Shown: positions 46,611 to 54,720 of the stretch, piece after piece
How the letters are laid out: every line of letters starts with the position of its first letter
Position numbering within the stretch: position 1 is the stretch's first letter
Assembly (NCBI GenBank): GCA_020073615.1
Contig: JAIQEX010000028.1
Span: forward strand, 1 to 56,005
Direction: 5' to 3'
Length of the DNA: 56,005 bases
From: Terriglobia bacterium
GTDB taxonomy: Bacteria; Acidobacteriota; Terriglobia; Bryobacterales; Bryobacteraceae
Notes under the pieces: model-generated
Database searches by the model: none
What the model saw: the letters and a program-made list of their open reading frames with translations, nothing else
Told to the model about the DNA's origin: nothing
Made by a program: the position numbers and the translations under genes

Positions 46611-47429
46611 TTAGCGGTTTTCGAGCAGCCGCGAGATGTCGCTATACAGGCGCGCGGTAAGCTCCACGCGGCCGGAAAGTTTCAGGCCGTGCGTGGCGAT
46701 GGGCTCTCCGATGCGCAACGCTGCCTTGCCGCTGCGAATATGGATGGACTTCATGGGCAGCAACTGGCGCATCCCCACGATGGCCATGGGCACCACCGGG
46801 ACGCCCGCTTTGATGGCCATGTAAGCCGCGCCTTCCTTGAACGCGCGCAACCCTTCCGGCGCGCGGCCCCCTTCCGGAAACAGCAGCACGGAAATGCCGC
46901 GTTCGGCGACGATGCGGGCGCCCTCGCTCATGGTCTTCAGCGAAGCGCGCGCGCTCGAACGGTCCACCGGCAGGTGTCCGGCATGGCGCAGGTGCGTGCC
47001 CAGAAACGGGATGCTGAAGAGCCCTTTTTTGGCGAAGAAGCGGAACTGGTGCGGAAGCTGCGAAAGAATGGCGGGGATACCCATGAGGCTGGCGTGGTTG
47101 CAGACGAAGACGTAGCTGCCGCGCGGGTCGAGCTGGTCCAGCCCCTCGGTGCGCACGCGAATGAAACTCGCCGCCAGCAGCGTTTTCGCCCATACGCGCG
47201 CCACATGGTGCGCGGCATTCCCCGTGCGGTCGAAGAAGGAAGCGATCAGCGAGCAGGTGCCCAGCAAGATGGTGGAGAGCGCGATCAGGGGGATGGAAAA
47301 TAGGAGGGACCGGAGGAAACTCCTCGCTTCGAGCCAATGATAACGGGGCGCCGGGAACTGTCGCTCAATTGTTACCCGGTTTTCACGCAGTTGAAACAGC
47401 CGGTGGGGTAGAGTCGGCTTCAGACTCAA
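46611..47429 (-). CDS. PlsC-like 1-acylglycerol-3-phosphate acyltransferase with altered catalytic motif
   Basis: A membrane-associated acyltransferase-family protein. Motifs II-IV are recognisable (GHLPVDRSSARASL, LLFPEGGRAPEG, VPVVPMAIVG), and a hydrophobic segment (SLLFSIPLIALSTILLGTCSL) anchors it. Motif I, normally NHxSxxD, reads NHASLMG: the catalytic Asp is Gly (codon GGT, 47081-47079 on the minus strand). Loss of the HX4D aspartate usually abolishes activity, so the protein may be inactive or altered. The start is unresolved: no ATG or GTG lies near the expected N-terminus (about 47320), and the TTG at 47429 is given provisionally although it leaves only 21 bp to the divergent receptor gene. 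Confidence 0.75.
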   Translation of the reverse strand: MSLKPTLPHRLFQLRENRVTIERQFPAPRYHWLEARSFLRSLLFSIPLIALSTILLGTCSLIASFFDRTGNAAHHVARVWAKTLLAASFIRVRTEGLDQLDPRGSYVFVCNHASLMGIPAILSQLPHQFRFFAKKGLFSIPFLGTHLRHAGHLPVDRSSARASLKTMSEGARIVAERGISVLLFPEGGRAPEGLRAFKEGAAYMAIKAGVPVVPMAIVGMRQLLPMKSIHIRSGKAALRIGEPIATHGLKLSGRVELTARLYSDISRLLENR

Positions 47430-47450
47430 GAATCCCACGGGAGGTGTACA

Positions 47451-50396
47451 TTGCAACGACTGGTACTCACGTCTCTTCTCCTGATTTCGGCGCTTCCGCT
47501 GATGGCCCAGGACCGCGCCTCGATCAACGGAACGGTGACCGATCCTTCGGGCGCCCTGGTATCGGACGCGGCGGTGGAACTGCGGTCGGCCGATACGGGA
47601 CTGCGCCGCCAAACGGTTTCCAACCAGAACGGCATTTACGAGTTTTCCTCGCTGCCGGTGGGCAGCTACACGGTGGGCATCGCCAAGCCGGGGTTCAAAC
47701 CGTTCACCATCCAGAAGGTGGATGTCCTGTTCGGGCAGAATCGAACACTGGACGCGCGGCTGGAGATCGGAGCCACCAGCGACGCGGTGGAAGTGACGGC
47801 GGCGGTGGACGCATTAAACCGGACCAACGCGGAACTCGGCGGGGTGGTGGAGGCCCCGCAGATCCGCGAAATTCCCGTAGACGGCCGCAACTGGGCCACG
47901 CTGATGACGCTGGCGCCGGGCGCGATCAACACCGGCGACGGCGCGCAGAGGAGCATCCGTTTCAACGGGCACTCGCTCGACGACAGCAACTTCACCTTCG
48001 ACGGCATCGACACCAGCGGCGTGCAGGAGCAGACCCAAAAGGCCGACACGCGGCTGAACGTGTCGCTGGACTCCATCGCCGAGTTCCGCGTCAGCTCCGC
48101 CGTGTACACCGCGGAAACCGGAGCCGCCGGCGGCGCGCAGGTCAACGTCGTGTCGAAAACCGGCACCAACAGCTACCGCGGCACGGCCTTCGAGTACCTG
48201 CGCAACAACGCGCTCGATTCCCGCTCGCCCTTCGACCCCGCGGAGATTCCCCCGTTCCGGTACAACCAGTTTGGCGCGCAGATCGGCGGGCCGGTGATCA
48301 GGGACAAGGCGTTCTTCTTCGCCAATTACGAAGGGCTGCGGCAGGAACTGACCAACACGGTGATCGGATTTGTGCCGAGCGCGGCGTTCCGGTCGCAGGC
48401 GATCGCGGCGTCGCCCGTGTTGCGGCCGGTGCTTCAGGCGTATCCGGTGGGGCAGACGCCGGTGGACGCCGATACGGACAAGATTATTGTGGAGGCCAAG
48501 AACACCACGCGCGAGGATTCGGGCATGTTCCGGTTCGACTATCGCTTCTCGGACAAATCCACGGCGTACGTACGCTACAACATCGACAACGCCTATATCG
48601 ACAATCCCCAGGACGCACTCGGCACGCGCAACGTCATTCCGCATATCCCGCAGAACCTGGCGCTGCAGTTCCAGCATATCTTTTCGCCCACGACCGTCAA
48701 TGAGACGAAATTCGGGTTGAACCGCGCCGACTATCGCAACTGGACCTACGGCACGTCGCCGGTCTCGGTGTCGAGTCCCAACTTCGACGGGCTGAGCTCC
48801 AACACTCTGGACGAGGAGATCGGCACCACGTTCTCCTACATCGACAACCTCACGCTGATTCGCGGGCGGAACACCTTCAAGTTCGGCGTGGACATCCGGC
48901 GCATTCGCTTGAACAACTCGGGGAACGCGATCCGCTCCTCCAGCATGGATTTCGCCACGCTGGACGATTACGTTCACAACGCGCCCGATAGCGTCACCGT
49001 GCTGGAGGGCGAGGGCATCCGCGGCGACCGGCGGACCTTCGCCATGGGCTACGCGCAGGACGACCTGAAGCTGACGCCGCAGCTCACGGTGAACCTCGGC
49101 CTGCGCTACGAATACTACAGCGTGGCGCACGAGATTCTGAATCGCGCGGCGGTGGTGGATATTGCAGGGTGCGGCGGCTTCTGCCCCACGGGCACGCCGT
49201 TTTATGCGCCCAACACCAAAAACTTCGGCCCGCGCGTGGGACTGGCGTGGGCCCCGGCGGCGTTCCAGGGCAAGACCGTGTTGCGGACCGGATTCGGAAT
49301 TTACTACGGCGGCAACCAGAACGACGATTTCAGCGATCCCCTGGAGAGCGCCGTGCCGCGCTACAACATCGCCTCGACCGACGTACCCAATCTCTCCTAC
49401 CCGGTCGACCCCTTTGTGAGTCCGCAGTTCGCGCTCTTCAGCCCGAAGGCGATCGACCGCCATCGCAAGGACCTGTCGTACGACAACTGGAGCCTGGCGC
49501 TCGAGCAGCAATTGCCGGCCAGTTTCACGGGCCAGGTCGCTTACGTAGGCAGCGCGGGCCACCACCTGTTCACCAGGTATCAGATCAACCTGATCGACCC
49601 GGCCACGGGCAAGCGGCCGCTCGCCGGGTTTTCGCAGTTTGGCCTGAAGACCAACGACAGCAACAACAGCTTCAACGCGCTGCAGGTCTCGTTGCAGCGC
49701 CGGTTCATCCACGGCTTGATGTGGCAGACGCAATATATGTGGTCGCACGGGATCACCGACGGCTCCATCGGGTCGGGCGAGAGCGTAACCTTCCAGAACA
49801 TGTCGTGCCGCGCGTGCGACCGCAGCGACGCGCCCTTCGACATCCGGCACACCATGACCTCGAACGCGATTTACCAGCTTCCCTTCGGGCGCGGCGGGCA
49901 GGGATTTCTGTCGAAGCTGATCGGCGGCTGGGAACTCTCGGGCCTGGCGACGGCCAGCACGGGACGGCCCGTGAACATCACCATCAAACGCAGCGCCAGC
50001 CAGCTTCCGGACGGCAATACCGGTTCGCAGCGGCCGAACCTGGTTCCGGGCGTGCCCATCTACGCCGCGAACCAGACGATTACGAACTGGTTCAACCCGG
50101 CGGCCTTCGCGCTGCCCGCCAAGGGCACTTGGGGAGACCTGGGACGGTTCATCGCGCGCGGGCCGGGCTATTACGAAATCGATTCCGCGCTGCAGAAGAG
50201 GTTCCGCGTAAATGAGCGCCTGGGATTGAATTTCCGGGCGGAAGCGTTCAACCTGTTCAACCATCCGATCTACGCCAGCCCGTCTGGGAACCTCTCGTCC
50301 AGCGCGTTCGGGACCGTTCCGTCGATTCTGAATACCGGCGCGGTGGGGACGGGCACGCCGCGCCGCGTGGAGTTTGCGATACGCCTGGACTTCTGA
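47451..50396 (+). CDS. TonB-dependent receptor, Oar-like, with carboxypeptidase-regulatory domain
   Basis: A 981-residue outer-membrane receptor, shorter than the one at 14605-18216. It has a signal peptide (1-19, ending PLMAQ), regulatory beta-sandwich at about 21-105 (ASINGTVTDPSGALVSDAAVELRS), plug (FTFDGIDTSGVQEQ; FRVSSAVYTAETGAAGGAQVNVVSKTGTN) and a barrel ending RRVEFAIRLDF with the terminal Phe required for assembly. The start is a TTG at 47451 with GGGAGG six bases upstream. The cargo is unknown. A phosphatase gene follows after 8 bp, suggesting uptake of a phosphate-containing or phosphate-released compound. Confidence 0.9.
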   Translation: MQRLVLTSLLLISALPLMAQDRASINGTVTDPSGALVSDAAVELRSADTGLRRQTVSNQNGIYEFSSLPVGSYTVGIAKPGFKPFTIQKVDVLFGQNRTLDARLEIGATSDAVEVTAAVDALNRTNAELGGVVEAPQIREIPVDGRNWATLMTLAPGAINTGDGAQRSIRFNGHSLDDSNFTFDGIDTSGVQEQTQKADTRLNVSLDSIAEFRVSSAVYTAETGAAGGAQVNVVSKTGTNSYRGTAFEYLRNNALDSRSPFDPAEIPPFRYNQFGAQIGGPVIRDKAFFFANYEGLRQELTNTVIGFVPSAAFRSQAIAASPVLRPVLQAYPVGQTPVDADTDKIIVEAKNTTREDSGMFRFDYRFSDKSTAYVRYNIDNAYIDNPQDALGTRNVIPHIPQNLALQFQHIFSPTTVNETKFGLNRADYRNWTYGTSPVSVSSPNFDGLSSNTLDEEIGTTFSYIDNLTLIRGRNTFKFGVDIRRIRLNNSGNAIRSSSMDFATLDDYVHNAPDSVTVLEGEGIRGDRRTFAMGYAQDDLKLTPQLTVNLGLRYEYYSVAHEILNRAAVVDIAGCGGFCPTGTPFYAPNTKNFGPRVGLAWAPAAFQGKTVLRTGFGIYYGGNQNDDFSDPLESAVPRYNIASTDVPNLSYPVDPFVSPQFALFSPKAIDRHRKDLSYDNWSLALEQQLPASFTGQVAYVGSAGHHLFTRYQINLIDPATGKRPLAGFSQFGLKTNDSNNSFNALQVSLQRRFIHGLMWQTQYMWSHGITDGSIGSGESVTFQNMSCRACDRSDAPFDIRHTMTSNAIYQLPFGRGGQGFLSKLIGGWELSGLATASTGRPVNITIKRSASQLPDGNTGSQRPNLVPGVPIYAANQTITNWFNPAAFALPAKGTWGDLGRFIARGPGYYEIDSALQKRFRVNERLGLNFRAEAFNLFNHPIYASPSGNLSSSAFGTVPSILNTGAVGTGTPRRVEFAIRLDF

Positions 50397-50404
50397 GGGG
50401 AGCC

Positions 50405-51475
50405 ATGAAGATCGCCCTACCGATCGCATTTGCTTTGCTGTGCGGCCCGCTCGCTCATGCCGAGGACAAACTCGTGGGCGGGCCCTACGCGATCCATGTC
50501 GGGCCGCGGTCGGCGACGGTGGTGTGGGTCGTGGAAAGCAGCCAGACATCCATCGGCACGCAACCCGGCCGGGCCGACAAGACCAACCCGGCGCTGCGTG
50601 CCGAAAAGGTCTCGTTCACCGGGCTGAAGCCAGGGACCACCTATTATTACGACGCGGCGGGCAGGGATGAAGGCAAGGGCTCGTTCAAGACTCCTCCGGC
50701 AGGCCCCGCTAACTTTCAGTTCGTAGTGTACGGCGACACGCGCACGCGGCACGATGTGCACCGGAAGGTGATCGATGCCATCCTGAAATACGCCGCGCCG
50801 GATTTCGTGCTGCATACGGGGGACCTGGTGGAGAACGGCGCCGATTCCGCCCTCTGGCCCACGTTCTTCGGGATCGAGCGCGAACTGCTGCGCAAGGCGG
50901 CATTCTACCCGTCGCTGGGGAATCACGAACGCAACGACCGCCAGTATTACGACTTCTTCGAAGTCACCACGCCGTACTACTCGTTCGATTGGGGAAGCGC
51001 GCACTTCATCGTGTTGAACAGTGACATCGGGAACGTTTCGAGCAGCGCGGCATTGCGGGATACGTACTGGAAAGAACAGGTGCGCTGGCTGGAAGAAGAT
51101 CTCGAGAAGAGCCAGGGCGCCGATTTCCGCTTCCTGATCGCGCATCATCCGCCCATCACCGCGGTGGAGCGGCGGCAGGGCAATAATCCGCAGATGACGG
51201 CGCTGATGCCCCTGTTCGAGAAGTATAAGCTCACGGCCGGATTCTTCGGCCACGACCACAACTATCAGCACTACCTCAGCAATGGCGTCCACTACTTCAT
51301 CACCGGCGGAGGGGGCGCGCCGCTCTACGATGTCAACCAGCCGCCACCGGGGATCACCAGGAAGGTTGCAAGCACGGAGCACTTCGTGGCGGTAAAGGTG
51401 GAGGGAAAAACGGCTCGGGTGGAGGCGATCCAGTTGGACGGGAACCCACTGGAAGTCACGGAGCTCGGAAAATAG
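50405..51475 (+). CDS. Purple-acid-phosphatase-like metallophosphoesterase, exported
   Basis: A 356-residue secreted phosphoesterase. Signal peptide 1-19 (ending PLAHA), an N-terminal fibronectin-III-like domain (about 22-98) as in purple acid phosphatases, then the calcineurin-like domain with all metal motifs: GDTR, GDLVENG, GNHE, HHPP and GHDHNY. It would hydrolyse phosphomonoesters or diesters in the periplasm. GAGGGGAGCC precedes the ATG, and the gene follows the receptor gene by 8 bp, so the two probably form an operon for scavenging a phosphorylated substrate. Confidence 0.9.
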   Translation: MKIALPIAFALLCGPLAHAEDKLVGGPYAIHVGPRSATVVWVVESSQTSIGTQPGRADKTNPALRAEKVSFTGLKPGTTYYYDAAGRDEGKGSFKTPPAGPANFQFVVYGDTRTRHDVHRKVIDAILKYAAPDFVLHTGDLVENGADSALWPTFFGIERELLRKAAFYPSLGNHERNDRQYYDFFEVTTPYYSFDWGSAHFIVLNSDIGNVSSSAALRDTYWKEQVRWLEEDLEKSQGADFRFLIAHHPPITAVERRQGNNPQMTALMPLFEKYKLTAGFFGHDHNYQHYLSNGVHYFITGGGGAPLYDVNQPPPGITRKVASTEHFVAVKVEGKTARVEAIQLDGNPLEVTELGK

Positions 51476-51491
51476 CGGCGGAGCGCGCGCC

Positions 51492-51695
51492 CTAAGAACC
51501 CGCCTGCAGAAACAACGCCGCCGTTTCCTGGTTTCGCGGCTCGCCGATGCCTTGCCCGTGACGCTGTGCGGCGGCGGTGTTCCAGTCGCCCGCGTCGACC
51601 GCTGCCGCGGTCACCTCCCCGCCGGTGCAGCGATACATGTGGGGAACGGAGCCCTCGAATTTCCTGAGGCGGGCGGCGGCGGCTGCCAAATCCAT
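51492..51695 (-). pseudogene. Internally deleted lysozyme-like gene (67 codons)
   Basis: The 67-residue product begins MDLAAAAARLRKFEGSV, then PHMYRCTGGEVT, the start of a phage/pesticin-type lysozyme fold where the FEG glutamate is catalytic. It then jumps to GDWNTAAAQRHGQGIGEPRNQETAALFLQ, which resembles the C-terminal end of the same kind of protein. The central portion of a roughly 150-residue domain is missing. It lies between the phosphatase gene and folC, at the right end of the segment that seems inserted. The assignment is from memory of the family and is tentative; a small intact protein is possible. Confidence 0.4.
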
Positions 51696-51710
51696 AGCGA
51701 TGAAACCAGT

Positions 51711-52979
51711 CTACTTCACCAGCAGGGCGCGCGCTTCGGCCACCAGGAACAGCGAGCCGGTGACGAAGATGGCGTCTTCGGGCGGCGCGTCGCGCACCAT
51801 TGCCAGTGCATCGGCTAGCGTGGGAGCGGTGCGCAGTCCGGGATGGTCGATGATGTCGCGCAGGGTTTCCGGCGCCAGCGCGCGGGCTTGCCGGGGGGCC
51901 GTCACGATCACTTGGCGGGCGCGCGGGAACAGGATGCCGCTGATCTCGGCGATGGCCTTGTCGCGCATGGCGCCATAGATCAGGTCGACCGGGCGGCGCG
52001 CATAGAAACGGTCGATATAGGCCGCCAGGGCGCGGGCCCCGGCGGGGTTGTGGGCGCCGTCGAGGATGATCTCCGGATGTTCGGAAACCCGCTCCAGGCG
52101 GCCCGGCCATTGGGTGGCGGCGATGCCCTCTTCGATGGCGCGGCCGGCCATGCCGAGACGCGCCAGGGCGGCGGCGGCGGTAACCGCGTTGCCCACCTGG
52201 TGCTCGCCGGCCAGCGGGCAGGCAATGCGCAGCTCGCACTCGCCCGCGAGGCGGAAGCGGCTGCCGTTGGTGTGCAACTCCAAGTCGTGAACGCTCCAGT
52301 CCGCCGCGTGGGTGACCGGGACCGCGAGCGCGCGGGCGCGTTCCTCGAGGACGCGGGCGGCTTCCGGGCGCTGCGCGGCGAACACCGCCGGTACGGCGGG
52401 CTTCAGGATGCCCGCTTTTTCCGCGGCGATCGATTCCAGGCTTGTGCCCAGAAGCGCTTCGTGGTCGAAATCCACCGGCGTGATGACGCACAACTCGGGA
52501 TGGACCACGTTGGTGGCGTCGAGGCGTCCCCCGAGTCCCGTTTCGAGCACCCCTATGCCCGTGCCCTCGTCCGCGAAAACCAGGAACGCCATGGCGGTGA
52601 CGGTTTCGAAGTAGGTGGTATGGAAATCGATGGCGCCCGCCGCCAGCAGGCGCTCGACGACGGCGTGGACGCGGTTGAAGGCGTCGGCGAATTGCGCCGC
52701 GGGAATGGGGCGGCCGCCGATGCGGATGCGCTCGGTGGGTTCGGCCAGGTGCGGCGAGGTGAACAGGCCGGTGCGCAGGCCCGCGGCGCGCAGGGCGGAT
52801 TCCACCATGGCGCAGGTGGAGCCCTTGCCGTTGGTGCCGGCCACGTGGACCAGGCGAAGCCGGTCCTGCGGGCGGTCGAGAGCCTCCAGCACGGCGCGTA
52901 TGCGCTCGAGGCCGAACCTGGCGGTCTTGACCTCGTTGCCCAGCGCGTAGAGGAAGTGGACGGAATCGGGGTAGTTCAT
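51711..52979 (-). CDS. folC: Folylpolyglutamate synthase / dihydrofolate synthase
   Basis: A 422-residue Mur-ligase-type enzyme that adds glutamate to folates. Motifs: HVAGTNGKGST (ATP loop), FTSPHLAEPTERIRI, VLETGLGGRLDATNVV, TPVDFDHEALLG, and ILDGAHNPAGA at the start of the C-terminal domain. The ATG at 52979 is the conserved start; an earlier GTG-type frame start overlaps accD. accD lies 31 bp upstream on the same strand. A near-identical copy of its last 19 codons lies about 7 kb away after hppD. Confidence 0.95.
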   Translation of the reverse strand: MNYPDSVHFLYALGNEVKTARFGLERIRAVLEALDRPQDRLRLVHVAGTNGKGSTCAMVESALRAAGLRTGLFTSPHLAEPTERIRIGGRPIPAAQFADAFNRVHAVVERLLAAGAIDFHTTYFETVTAMAFLVFADEGTGIGVLETGLGGRLDATNVVHPELCVITPVDFDHEALLGTSLESIAAEKAGILKPAVPAVFAAQRPEAARVLEERARALAVPVTHAADWSVHDLELHTNGSRFRLAGECELRIACPLAGEHQVGNAVTAAAALARLGMAGRAIEEGIAATQWPGRLERVSEHPEIILDGAHNPAGARALAAYIDRFYARRPVDLIYGAMRDKAIAEISGILFPRARQVIVTAPRQARALAPETLRDIIDHPGLRTAPTLADALAMVRDAPPEDAIFVTGSLFLVAEARALLVK

Positions 52980-53010
52980 TGCCTGGGGCACGCGCGAAGG
53001 CGGCTCGCCG

Positions 53011-53868
53011 CTATGCCACAAAAAACTTGAGCGCCGTGGCGATGTACGATTTCAGTTCCAGGCGCGGGACCACGGCATCGAGCATGCCGTGTTTCAGCAG
53101 GAATTCGCTGCGCTGGAAACCCTCGGGCAGTTTCTGGCGGATGGTCTGCTCGATGACGCGCGGTCCGGCGAAGCCGATCAGGGCGCCGGGCTCGGCGATA
53201 TTCAAATCGCCCAGCATGGCGTAGCTGGCGGTGACGCCACCGGTGGTGGGATCGGTGAGCACGCTGATAAAGGGCAGCCGGGCCTCGTCCAGGCGCATGA
53301 GCGCGGAGGAAATCTTGGCCATCTGCATGAGGCTGATGGCGCCCTCCTGCATGCGTGCCCCGCCGGAAGCGGAGACGATCACCAGCGGCATGCGGTGCTG
53401 CATTGCGCGCTCGATGGATCGAGCGATCTTCTCGCCCACCACCGAGCCCATGCTGCCGCCGATGAAGCGCACCTCCATGGAGCAGATCTGTATGGGGCGG
53501 CCCTCCAGCCGGCCGGCGGCGGAGATCATGGCGTCGGAAAGGTTGGTGGCCTGCTGCATGCCCTTGAGGCGCTCGTGATAGGGCTTGCTATCGACGAAGC
53601 CCAGCGGGTCCGACGAGCTCAAATCGGCGTCGAACTGCTCATATTCGCCCCCATCGAGCAGCAGCTTGAGCCGGGTGACGGCGTCGATGCGGGTGTGTAT
53701 GCCGCACTTGGGGCACACGTTGAAGTTGGCCTCGAGTTCCTTCTTCCAGATGATCTGGCGGCAGCCTTCGCACTTCTGCCACAGACCCTCGGTGCGCACC
53801 CGGCGCTCGCCGTTTTCGAGCTTAGGGAGCTTGTCGCCGGCAGGTTTGTCCCGCTTAAACCAAGACAT
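53011..53868 (-). CDS. accD: Acetyl-CoA carboxylase carboxyltransferase subunit beta
   Basis: A 285-residue subunit that, with AccA, transfers carboxyl from biotin to acetyl-CoA to make malonyl-CoA for fatty acid synthesis. The N-terminal four-cysteine zinc ribbon (CEGC and CPKC, about residues 33-55) is intact, followed by the crotonase-fold domain with SASGGARMQEGAISLMQMAK, TDPTTGGVTASYA and FAGPRVIEQTIR. No strong ribosome binding site is visible before the ATG at 53868. It follows rlmH by 13 bp. Confidence 0.96.
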   Translation of the reverse strand: MSWFKRDKPAGDKLPKLENGERRVRTEGLWQKCEGCRQIIWKKELEANFNVCPKCGIHTRIDAVTRLKLLLDGGEYEQFDADLSSSDPLGFVDSKPYHERLKGMQQATNLSDAMISAAGRLEGRPIQICSMEVRFIGGSMGSVVGEKIARSIERAMQHRMPLVIVSASGGARMQEGAISLMQMAKISSALMRLDEARLPFISVLTDPTTGGVTASYAMLGDLNIAEPGALIGFAGPRVIEQTIRQKLPEGFQRSEFLLKHGMLDAVVPRLELKSYIATALKFFVA

Positions 53869-53881
53869 GCAATGATCTACG

Positions 53882-54301
53882 TTAGCGCGGGTAGGGATGG
53901 CCCCGCAAGGTCGCCAGCGCCCGGTAGATCTGTTCGGCCAGCATGGCGCGCGCCAGTTCGTGAGGAAACGTCATGGCGGAAAGGGAGAGCAGCAGATCGG
54001 CGCGCGCCCTCCAGCCGGGCGGCAGCCCGTCGTGGCCCCCGACGAGGAACACCTGGTCGCGCCCGGCCATTTCGGCCTGCGCGATGAGGCCGGTGAAGAC
54101 GGCCGAATCGAGCGGGCGGCCCGCGGGATCGAGGAAAATCTTGCGCGCGGCCGGATGTTTGGCCCACAGATCGGTGCGCTCCGGCCGGATCTCGCGCATG
54201 GCGCAGGGGCAGTAGCGGCCGGCGCGGCCCAGGAAATCCTCCGCCAGGCCATTGGCGTGAGGGTCTTTCGGCTTGCCGATAAAGTACAGGTAGATTTTCA
54301 C
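53882..54301 (-). CDS. rlmH: 23S rRNA pseudouridine-1915 N3-methyltransferase RlmH
   Basis: A 139-residue SPOUT methyltransferase acting on helix 69 of 23S rRNA. Signatures: N-terminal KIYLYFIGKPKD, FLVGGHDGLPPG (SAM knot) and the C-terminal MLAEQIYRALATLRGHPYPR; the usual ending is PYHK/R, here PYPR. The family is normally about 155 residues. The start is a GTG at 54301 overlapping the rsfS stop as GTGA. Confidence 0.93.
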   Translation of the reverse strand: MKIYLYFIGKPKDPHANGLAEDFLGRAGRYCPCAMREIRPERTDLWAKHPAARKIFLDPAGRPLDSAVFTGLIAQAEMAGRDQVFLVGGHDGLPPGWRARADLLLSLSAMTFPHELARAMLAEQIYRALATLRGHPYPR

Positions 54302-54684
54302 CCGGGCGGGATCTCGACCGTCCGCGCGCTGCGCCACAAGCGCTCGAGGCCGTAATACTCGCGGGCTTTGGGCGAAAAAATGTGGATCAGCAGATCGCCA
54401 TAATCGGCCAGCACCCATTCGGCTTGGGTGTAGCCTTCGATGCTGAGGGGCAACTCGCCGGCCTGCTGTTTCAACTGCATGCCCACCTCGTCGCTGATGG
54501 CTTGAACCTGGCGCTGGTTGGCGCCGGTGGCGATCACGAAGAAATCGGCAAAGGAGGTGATGCCGGTCAGGTCGAGCACCTTGATATCGGTGGCCTTTTT
54601 GGATTCGGCGGCGCGCACGGCAACGAGCCAGGAAGGGATGTTGGTCGCGATCTCGGGAACTTCTTTCGGGTCTGCCTTGGTCAG
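54298..54684 (-). CDS. rsfS: Ribosomal silencing factor RsfS
   Basis: A 128-residue protein (from the CTG start) that binds uL14 and blocks subunit joining in stationary phase. Family motifs: DIKVLDLTGITSFADFFVIATGANQRQVQAISDEV, the central GYTQAEWVLADYGDLLIHIFSP, and YYGLERLW. A GTG at 54618 would give 106 residues but has no ribosome binding site and removes the conserved first helix. A CTG at 54684 has AGGAG six bases upstream (54691-54695) and restores the helix (PEIATNIPSWLVAVRAAESKK), so it is the better start. It is coupled to rlmH by a 4-bp overlap. Confidence 0.88.
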   Translation of the reverse strand: MTKADPKEVPEIATNIPSWLVAVRAAESKKATDIKVLDLTGITSFADFFVIATGANQRQVQAISDEVGMQLKQQAGELPLSIEGYTQAEWVLADYGDLLIHIFSPKAREYYGLERLWRSARTVEIPPG

Positions 54685-54720
54685 AACTTGCTCCTGTCCG
54701 TATCGTACTACAAGTACCGG

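Noticed and set aside
47814-50549. 911-codon minus-strand reading frame opposite the second TonB receptor
   Set aside because: Arg/Val-rich product without motifs; the plus strand has a full receptor with signal peptide and terminal Phe.
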